Part shown: one piece after another, positions 56,681 through 64,000 of the stretch
Numbering within the stretch: position 1 is the first letter of the stretch
How the letters are laid out: each line of letters begins with the position of its first letter
DNA from: Cordilura impudica
Lineage: Eukaryota; Arthropoda; Insecta; Diptera; Scathophagidae
Direction: 5' to 3'
Assembly (NCBI GenBank): GCA_963682025.1
Contig: OY821517.1
Coordinates: 101,504,107 to 101,568,106, forward strand
Length of the DNA stretch: 64,000 nt
Made by a program: the position numbers and the translations under genes
Notes under the pieces: generated by a model
What the model was told of the DNA's origin: nothing
What the model saw: the letters and a program-made list of their open reading frames with translations, nothing else
Databases searched by the model: none

Positions 56681-57543
56681 TAATTTGTAATTTTTCTGTA
56701 GAATGCAATAAAATATGCCTGTGTTATAAAATAGTATCTTCAAATTTTTTTTTTTATTCTACATCTATTCTAGCACTCCACAAAAATGAGCATAACTCTC
56801 TTAAAACTGAAGCTATTGACCGGTATCAAATTAAAGCTTTTATTGCCACCTTTCAAATAAGAAATGAAATAGATTTTGGTTTTATATAAAATTTCAGAGT
56901 TTTTCAACAAATATCGAAAAATCATGAAAATTTGACGTTTATAATTCTTGTTCGGACCACCCTATAGTTTATTTAAAAAACTAATCATAGGGTATTTATC
57001 AGAAATAAAAGAACAATTAAAATAAATTTTTTTTTGTAAATTTTTCGAACAATTTTTTTTTTTTTGACTTTTGTTGAAAATTTGACCCAACAATTTTTTT
57101 CGGTGTACATTTTTTTTTCACTCATTCTGTTTGGGATTTCATTCTGACCAATCTGTAGAAGTTTCTCATCGATACAATTAAAATTACAGTTTAGGCAATA
57201 TGATTTCCAAAAAATTCCGGTTTTGCAACACTGTGCGTTGATCGATTTTAGGATAATCTTTCTAGTTTTGATCATACACTGCGTATGATTAATATTTTAT
57301 CATCTTTAAATATTAGTGATACGTTCAGTTTTTATTAAAGTGTATCGAATGTAAATATTATATGCGGACTGGACATGACTCGATTTATTATAATATCAAT
57401 TGGGTTTATGCTGGGACCCATATAAAGTAAAGGTAATGAATTGCGACCTGTAATTTGATTATAGAATTATAAAATTTTTTACCTCAAATATGTTTTTTGT
57501 AAGAGCAAACCTATAAAATCAGATTCAGCATAATTATATGTTT
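56681..57543. other. Non-coding; faint HINE trace
   Basis: Only GCGACCTGTAATTTGATTAT near 57440 recalls the HINE interior on the - strand (an old fragment). Poly-T tracts at 57030-57120. Confidence 0.4.
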
Positions 57544-57544
57544 A

Positions 57545-57600
57545 CTAGCAGAATCCAGCCCTCGAAATTCCAGTGCAAATTCTAGGAAATTTTATTTTTT
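57545..57600 (-). mobile_element. Helitron 3' terminus, family 1 (copy c)
   Basis: Reverse strand: hairpin-like GCACTGGAATTTCGAGGGC, nine bases, CTAG (57545-57548), then T. Same end as at 17944 and 22692, somewhat decayed. The element body would lie to the right; no 5' end found. Confidence 0.6.
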
Positions 57601-58443
57601 CATTTTATAAATTATTGACCCTAAAGGTATGCTAATCAATTTTAGACAATTCACAATTCAACACTTTTTTGGTTTATGTCCAAAATAATTTTTCAATTCA
57701 ACACAATTATTATTCTGAATGAAGAAAACAAACTCATTTTTTCCGCAAACACATTAAATAAATTTAAGAAACAAACACATAGCATTGTATAATTTTATGT
57801 ATGTGTTAGGAACATCTTTTAATGAGCAAAACTCGAAAAAAATGTAAAAATATAAAAATCTGTAAATCTGTTGGACAGCCAAAAATGAATACCTTTCAAA
57901 TAAGATAAGTTGGGTTAAAATTGGTAGAAAACTGTGGAACAAATCATCGGTCACAAGAAATTTCTTACCTATTAATATTATAGATTATTTATATCTTATT
58001 GATTGAGAACCATTGGTAATGATTAAAGTTATGTAATACTCCAAATTCTAGTTTGCAGTGGCATCAATTAAATTTCAATGAAATCGTCAAAAACTGAGAC
58101 CACCTAATTAAATAGTCCCAGTTGTAAGTCTAAGAATTTACCTTATTTACTACTTTGTTCTAAGGTAACTTTTCTTGTAAAATGATTCCTCTCCGATACA
58201 GTACACTAATACCAATCCTCAAAACAATTATTAAATTTGATTTCCAGTGTAAAGACGCGTATCATTTGCTTTATTGAAAAGCCAAAAGTTAAGCGTTCCT
58301 AAATCAGGTGATACTATGGTTGAGGTATGATATGAGTTCAATTTTGTTGGAAATGGTGTCAAACACCCAATATTGTGTGAGACGTTGTATTATCGTGTTG
58401 GAAAAAACCAACTATTGTCTGCCCATAATTGTTTCGTCTTTGT
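57601..58443. other. Non-coding stretch, nothing recognised
   Basis: No gene. May be the body of the Helitron whose end is at 57545. Confidence 0.35.
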
Positions 58444-58740
58444 CACTTTTTTCAAAAAGTGTATTTTTTTATATATTCTAAATTAAGAACAACCTTATCT
58501 TATACATCAATCGGAAGGCCTCAAAATGCTGTGTTCATATAATGCAAAAATGTTTTGATTTTCCTCTTTGAAGTCATACGGTGACTACGGTGAAGTCATA
58601 CACTATGACCTGAAAGAAGTCAATGTCTGCAATTTGCTGCGATTTACGAGGGATTGACCTTGAGCCCCTTCGACTGATATATAAGATAAGGTTGCTCTTA
58701 ATTCACAATATATAAAAAAATACACTTTTCGAAAAAAGTG
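58444..58740. repeat. Long inverted repeat (about 80-bp arms)
   Basis: 58444-58522 and 58661-58740 are reverse complements at about 85-90% by eye (CACTTTTTTC..AAAGTGTATTT, AACCTTATCTTATA), around a loop of about 138 bp. Each arm end is itself a small palindrome (CACTTTTTTCAAAAAGTG). Probably a foldback/MITE-type element. Confidence 0.8.
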
Positions 58741-59944
58741 CAAATAAAATGCGACATTGACAGAAAAGAAAACAGCATTAGTTTACTTTACTAGGAATAA
58801 GTTCATAGAAAAGCTCAAAGCATTACTTAAATGATATTTCCGAAATTAGTGATCAGATAAAATTTACTTTACTTGTTACCACGGTCAGGTGGTTTATTTT
58901 GATTAGATTTGAAAATACTCAATTAAGTGGAAATTTAGAGAAATTTTATAAAATTACAATCACAAGAATGTATTTGCCGTGTGATTTCATTGAAATCTTG
59001 CTTTTGTAAAAGTACACCCAGAATGTCAATAAGAACGTATTCTATTTTCACCTGAAAATAATGATAACAGCTGTTTTTGGTAATAAAAATCAGCTGTTGT
59101 TAACAAGCAAAGCCCATGCCATTAAAAATTAGCTTTTGTGGACTCAAAAATTATAGATCGTCTTTCAAATATGAATTTTAAAAGTAAATAGATGGTTCGG
59201 AAAATCGACATGCCAGCTAAGAACCTTAGTACTTCTTCAGATTCATGTAATGAACTTTGGTTTCAAAATCCTCTTTATTAAAAAAAATCTTAATGTTGCT
59301 ATAAAAATTATTGATTCTTCTAATTAAAACAATCAATTTAATTCGATAAATAAAATTTTAAAATAGCCTAGGAGCTATATTGCTTCAAGAACTTTATCCA
59401 GCTTAACAGAGTTTAGCTTACGTTTCAAGCTCATACTCATTTTAATTCCTAACCCAGCATTCCACCGAAATTCCTAATATTATTTACATGGTAAGCTTTT
59501 AAAAGGTTTAACAAGTGGAAATGGATGTCACCGCAACACACACACACCAAATACGTTTATATGTGTTTAGTCTAACAAAAAAAAGCTTTCTGTGCAGCAA
59601 AAGCTTTAAGCGCTCTGCAAAAACGGCGAGTATTCATAATGGCGTACGACAAAAATGACGGCAGTTTTATTCGGACAGTATAGCAGTAAAGTAATAAAAT
59701 ACGGAGAAAAAACGTTATACAAATACCAGAAAGTTAAACTTAAATAAAGCAGAATATAATACAAAAAACAAAACTTCAGAAAACTTTGCTCTAACAACCT
59801 TTTAAGTCAACAAAAATTTAGTAAACGACACCAGAAATATTTTGTTTAGGTTTTTGTGTTAAACAATTATAATATCGTGGCATATTTTTAAGTGAATTAA
59901 TCGTACATGAAAGGCAGTGTGTGTGTGTGTATATATTCATGTAG
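58741..59944. other. Upstream region of the amon-like gene
   Basis: No ORF or repeat of note. (GT)n/(AC)n runs at 59538-59547 and 59919-59929. Probably host 5' flanking DNA. Confidence 0.45.
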
Positions 59945-59954
59945 TATATAAAAG
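59945..59954 (+). promoter_or_regulatory. TATA box of the amon-like gene
   Basis: TATATAAAAG, with an initiator-like TCAAAC at 59977-59982, about 32-34 bp downstream. It lies 360 bp before the start codon on the same strand. The transcription start at about 59977 is inferred. Confidence 0.5.
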
Positions 59955-60313
59955 GAGTGCAATTTTTAGGCAAGTGTCAAACAATATTTCTTTCACTTTC
60001 AGTAATATTTGCAGAAAAGTAAAAAAAAAAACAAATAATTTTGACCAGTGATGTCTACTTGAATGTGAACATTTACGTAGTATTGTGATTTCATTATTAG
60101 CATTTGTTTTTTTTTTTTTTTTTGTTTTATCAGAAGAAAAAACAGCACAATACAAATCGTAAAATAATTCAAATCATAAAAATATTACAACACAAAATCA
60201 CTCAATACTAAACAATATTTGGGTAATAAAAAGTTTAGTGTTTGAAACGACAATTAATTTAAGTGAAGTAACAGCAACATAAAAAAGAATCTTTTAATTA
60301 AAAAACGCGTGCA

Positions 60314-60598
60314 ATGATTTTGGCAGCATGCATTTACCCAATAACGGGCCTGCTGCTTTTATGCGCTCTCAGCCATGTAAGGTCGAAAGAAGTTAAGAAT
60401 GAGGGTACTGGTGTTATAGGTGCTGCAGCAATTACTGCAGCTACAGTAGGTGATGTTGGAGATGTTAGCTCTCATCGTCCAGTGGCCGGAGGAAATGACG
60501 TCTTTACCAGTTCATTTCTGGTGCGTTTCCGACGCAGTGTTGACAATGATTTTGCTCATGTGGTTGCCGACAAATATGGTTTTGAAAATCTAGGCGCA
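60314..60598 (+). CDS. amon: amontillado-like (PC2) proprotein convertase, coding exon 1
   Basis: 95 codons from ATG 60314 to a consensus donor GTAAGT at 60599-60604 (phase 0). A hydrophobic signal peptide (ILAACIYPITGLLLLCALSH), a low-complexity Gly/Ala/Val spacer, then FTSSFLVRFRRSVDNDFAHV and ADKYGFENLGA. The last block matches the beginning of the prodomain of PC2-type subtilisin/kexin convertases; vertebrate PC2 has FTNHFLVELHKGG at this point. The enzyme acts in the secretory granules of neuroendocrine cells and cleaves prohormones at dibasic sites. The catalytic exons lie beyond the window. Reading on past 60598 meets a stop at 60628, which supports splicing. The fly-gene name rests on recognised prodomain similarity, not on a search. 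Confidence 0.75.
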
Positions 60599-61777
60599 GT
60601 AAGTAATGGAAAGCCCACATTTCAATAGAAATTCTTATCAAACATTAATAGAAAACAAATCAATATTTTAGGTAGAGTTTATGTTTTCATGTGTTGCCCA
60701 TTATTTTAAGCATGTGGGAAAAATCAATGATTGTTTTGTTTTTGTGGCTGGCATGTTTACATCGTTTTACGAAAGCCTACCACAAACAAAGAAACAAATT
60801 GTGTTGAATCTTCCGAAAACTCCACCAACAAAAAAAAAAGATTACTGACTCCCTCCCACCTTTCAACCCCAATGATTTGTAAAAAAAAATATGCAGACAA
60901 ATAATTGTCGGAACTTGAGTGTTTATTTGCCCAAATCAACAAAAACATTTCTTTTATTTTCATACAACAACCCCATTTACATTCACAATTTAGAGAATTA
61001 AAATTATTTTAATGGAAAACTCGACAATGTAAGTAAGTGTAGTAAATTCTTGATAAATACTTGTTCGTGGTTTTGTTTTTTTTACACATGCGAGAATTTT
61101 CAGATGGTATTTATTTGGTCTCTTTAAGGCGTTTATATTTAAATGTCAGCTTTACTTAAATTTTTTATGCTAATTTGTGTGATGAGAATTGTATTCAACT
61201 TTAATTCTCCATAAACATGCACACATAAGTCTTTATTTATATGTATATATTGCTAGAGAATTTTCAAGGTTAATTTTTAGTTTCTTAAACTCTAAGATTT
61301 AGGTTTTTACGTTTTTGGATCTATCTCTTATTTGAAGATAGCTCTTATAATCGCAGGATGGACCGACGCGTTGTTACAGATATTCGAATTTTAGGGAGTC
61401 AAAAGTCTGTATAATAAGAACTAGCAATATTAAAGATCCACATTTTGACCGCTGTATTTATATGAAAGACGCACGCTACCATTAACAAATAATTATTATG
61501 GTTCATTTGGTCCGCCCATTTTGAGTAAACTACAATTGTTTTTTAATAAATAAAATCATAAATATGTTAAAATCATGACAAATGCGTTAAACATACGATT
61601 CTAATTTCTGGACATCAATAGCATTTTTATATCCAGCACTGATATTTCCTAAAATAATATTAATTCTTTTTTTACACCGTATTTACGTTTCAAAGAAAAT
61701 CATATGCAAAGAAGAGTGTAAAAGACACATATTAAATAGCAAATTTGAGGATGTGTGCCGGATTTTAAAAACAACTA
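60599..61777 (+). other. Start of amon-like intron 1
   Basis: Begins with GTAAGTAATGG. No coding or element signal recognised until the HINE at 61778. The intron continues past the window end, as no further exon is seen. Confidence 0.55.
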
Positions 61778-62380
61778 GCAAAATTATAGTTAGTCTAGAT
61801 CTTCCTACACGATACCCTGTATCATGAGTTTAGAGAAAAGGTCCTGATCCACATTGAGTTTATAATTGATTAGAGAATATAAGTATAACCAAAATTTGAG
61901 TTATATTGTTATTAATTTGTGGCCTGTAGATATAAAGATTATATCGGATGTTATTTTTCTGAAAAACACATATAAACCAAATTTTAGAAAAATTTATGCA
62001 ATATTTTTTTTTATGTATTTAACTGAAGATCAGGAAGCAGATTTATACGGTGACTATGACTAAAAATGGCTCCATAGGGCTTATTTTTTTACTACTGATT
62101 AATTTGATCGATATGGATGCGATAATCTGGACCACATGGTATTTAAGTCGATCTGACAGGGATCAGTTGTATGAGGGATAAATCTGAACAGGCACCCATA
62201 TTCATTAATTTTTGATTTCTGTAGTTTTATTACAAGTTTTACAAAGACAAAGACAGAAAACCAGACAGAAAGACCGATCGACTTGAAAGTGATTTTGAGT
62301 CGATCGGTGTAATTAAAGGTGGGTCTAGCTGAAATCTTACACCCAGACCACGTAGTTGTAAAGTCGGCATAACTGCTATT
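61778..62380 (-). mobile_element. HINE/DINE-1-like repeat, copy 12 (old, intronic)
   Basis: Reverse strand: ACTAGCAAAATTATAGTTAG, TCTAGATC, CGATACCCTGTATCATG, GAAGATCAGGAAGCAG, AGTGATTTTGAGTCGATCGG, TGGGTCTAGCTGAAATCTTA, CCACGTAGTTGTAAAG. Strongly diverged from the younger copies. Confidence 0.72.
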
Positions 62381-62446
62381 TCATTAATTTATAAAGAATC
62401 ATTGAGGAGATTCGCATCCGGAATTTAATCGTATAAAAAATGTTCT

Positions 62447-62640
62447 TTAACCCTTTCACGGCCAAACCTAAACTGCCGGAAAATTTTTTTTTTTTTTTGT
62501 GGATTCGTACTTACGAACATACGGCCCATCAATTCTAAACAAAAGTGTCGTCAAAAATATTTTTTTTCAAATCCTTCAAGGAACATGGGACACATATATC
62601 CCATTGGTCGTCAACGGTCAGAATTAGTGAGCAACTAATT
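62447..62640. mobile_element. Possible piggyBac-type MITE end
   Basis: TTAACCCTTTCACGGCC is a typical TTAA + CCCTTT piggyBac-type terminus, but I find no matching right end. Low confidence. Confidence 0.25.
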
Positions 62641-62695
62641 ATACCCTCCACCCCAGTGTGCAGAGAGTAAAAAAAATGTTGGACCCCATAATATA

Positions 62696-63626
62696 AAGGG
62701 TGATTTTTTAGCTATTATCTTTTTGGCAACACTGGTTTAAACAGCTGACGCACGTTTCGTGTTTTGTTTTATTGTCAAACATCTTCAGTTTGGTCTATAA
62801 TTTAACCATGAATCGTCTTACAAACGAACAACGCCTGCAAGTTATTGAATTTTATTATCAAAATGCGTGCTCTGTTAAGAAAGTCCATCGCGCGCTTCTT
62901 CCATTTTATGGTCAGTTTAATCGACCCACTCAATGGGTACGTCAATAAGCAGAATTGTCGATTTTGGAGTGAACATCAGCCAGAAGCATTGGAAGAGCTA
63001 CCAATGCATCCAGAAAAAGTCACAGTTTGGTGCGGTTTATGGGCTGGTGGCATCATTGGACCGTACTTCTTCAAAGATGATGCGAATCGTAACGTAACTG
63101 TGAATGGTGAGCGCTACCGAGAGATAATATCCAACTTTTTTTTTGCTCAAAATGAAAGAGCTTGACTTGCATGACATGTGGATTCAACAAGACGGTGCCA
63201 CATGCCACACAGCACGCGCAACAATGGACTTATTGAGAGGCGAGTTCGGTGAACATTTTACGTTCGGGACCGGTCAATTGGTCGCCTAGATCGTGCGATT
63301 TAACGCCTTTAGACTATTTTTTGTGGGGCTATGTTAAAGCTCATGTCTATACAGACAATCCTGCTTCAATTGACGAATTGGAAAACAACATTGAAACATT
63401 TATTCGTGAGATACCGGCCGAAATGTTGAAAAGAATATGCCAAAATTGGACTAAGCGGATGGACCATTTGAGGCGCAGTCACGGTTAACATTTGCATGAA
63501 ATAATCTTCAAATATTAAATTATATGGACCGTACTATCGATTCAAATAAAGATTTCATGCATTTTTCTGAATTTTATGTGTTTTTTTTTTGGAAAACTTT
63601 CCTATAGCTCTTAAAAAATCACCCTT
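62696..63626 (+). mobile_element. Tc1/mariner-superfamily element, internally deleted
   Basis: About 930 bp with TIRs AAGGGTGATTTTTTA at the left and TAAAAAATCACCCTT at the right, flanked by TA. It sits inside the mini-me-like repeat. The family is one widely seen in insects, with transposase ending DLTPLDYFLWGY. Confidence 0.8.
62808..63488 (+). pseudogene. Transposase relic of the Tc1/mariner-type element
   Basis: ATG 62808: NRLTNEQRLQVIEFYYQNAC (first HTH), then after about 40 codons a jump into LNGYVNKQNCRFWSEHQPEA, so the second HTH and first catalytic region are deleted. Later blocks: VTVWCGLWAGGIIGPYFF, DMWIQQDGATCHTARATMDL (catalytic Asp), RSCDLTPLDYFLWGYVKAH (third acidic residue is Asp) and RICQNWTKRMDHLRRSHG. 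At least three frame changes. Inactive. Confidence 0.8.
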
Positions 63627-64000
63627 TATATATATTTTTGATCCTTATAACAAGCGGAGTTGATATAGCGATGTCCGTCTGTCCGTCTGTGGAAATTACG
63701 GCTTCAATCGGGCAGCTAGGGTGCTCGTTGGCATACAAAATGATTCATTAATATCCTGAGAAGTTTGCGATTTAAAATCGTTGAAATCGGTTGATTAGGT
63801 CCCGGGAATTGAATGAAGACGTAAAAAAAGTCTTGAAAAAATATGAAATGTCTATGTAGTTCTTGTCATAATCACGCGATCAATAGGATAACTGGGGCGC
63901 TAGTTTTTACTGAGAATGATTGACCAACGACATGAGAAGGTTTCTGTTTTAAAAATCATGAAAATCGGTCTAACATGTCCCGAGAAATCACTGAAGAAGT

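Larger units (their letters stand above)
62641..64000 (+). mobile_element. Second DINE-1/mini-me-like repeat, split by a transposon
   Basis: Starts AATTATACCCTCCACCCCAG (62641-62695) and resumes after the inserted element with GTTGATATAGCGATGTCC and GTCTGTCCGTCTGTGG (63660-63692), then a GAAATCGGTTGATTAGGTCC-type body to the window edge. This subfamily is closer to the classic dipteran mini-me/DINE-1 layout than the common HINE of this window. Confidence 0.65.

Noticed and set aside
60757..60963. - strand ORF in the amon-like intron
   Set aside because: 68 codons, no similarity, overlaps poly-A runs.
1..64000. tRNA or rRNA genes
   Set aside because: No cloverleaf or A/B-box pattern and no rRNA signature noticed; the only tRNA-like matches are the two retroelement primer binding sites.

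Overview
The window reads as repeat-rich nuclear DNA of a higher fly. The bulk is very AT-rich, and almost all of it is transposable elements in various states of decay. The only host gene I recognise is at the right end: a TATA-box promoter and first coding exon (59.9-60.6 kb, + strand) whose product matches the prodomain of PC2-type neuroendocrine proprotein convertases (amontillado). Calyptrate fly, perhaps a blow fly, is my inference from the AT content, the amon-like exon and the DINE-1/mini-me-like repeats; I could not run a search.

Layout. 1-9.5 kb: copies of an abundant DINE-1-like (Helentron-associated, HINE) repeat flank a complete errantivirus-type Ty3/gypsy element (1346-8810). 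It has two 683-bp LTRs, a leader of six hairpin-forming repeats, gag, pol and a frameshifted env. 9.5-16.5 kb: a nest in which a mariner transposase relic is split by a 4.8-kb HINE-like element filled with a 21-bp satellite, and the mariner relic then runs into a piggyBac-like relic. 17.3-22.7 kb: Tc1 and LINE relics, two Helitron 3' ends, a 2.8-kb transposon with about 0.57-kb inverted repeats and a broken transposase, and a short satellite-free copy of the HINE-like element. 22.8-29.3 kb: a decayed LINE split by a CsRn1-clade Ty3/gypsy element (23070-27809, - strand). 29-37 kb: long non-coding stretches, HINE copies, and a Helitron carrying about nine GGGCGTGG boxes. 37.3-39.3 kb: the same HINE-like element again, this time filled with a 7-bp AATTTTT satellite. 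40-42 kb: a Penelope-like element with RT, GIY-YIG endonuclease and a possible hammerhead motif. 42-45.8 kb: a duplicated block joined through HINE copies. 46-55 kb: two LINE relics among more HINE copies. 56.3 kb: a small intact ORF of unknown function. 60.6 kb to the end: amon-like intron 1, with HINE copies and a deleted Tc1/mariner-type element.

The strongest unusual signal is one non-autonomous element family seen three times. The conserved ends enclose about 0.3 kb of ordinary sequence in one copy (21741-22107), a 4.5-kb 21-bp satellite with a 651-bp higher-order period in another (10466-15250), and a 1.7-kb 7-bp satellite in the third (37265-39277). Its end structure resembles Helentron-type elements: inverted repeats at the 5' end and just inside the 3' end, followed by a hairpin and a T-rich end. 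Other points of interest are the dyad array in the errantivirus leader, a canonical -1 slippery heptamer in its 45-nt gag-pol window, and a single UGA-C stop separating same-frame gag and pol in the CsRn1-type element.
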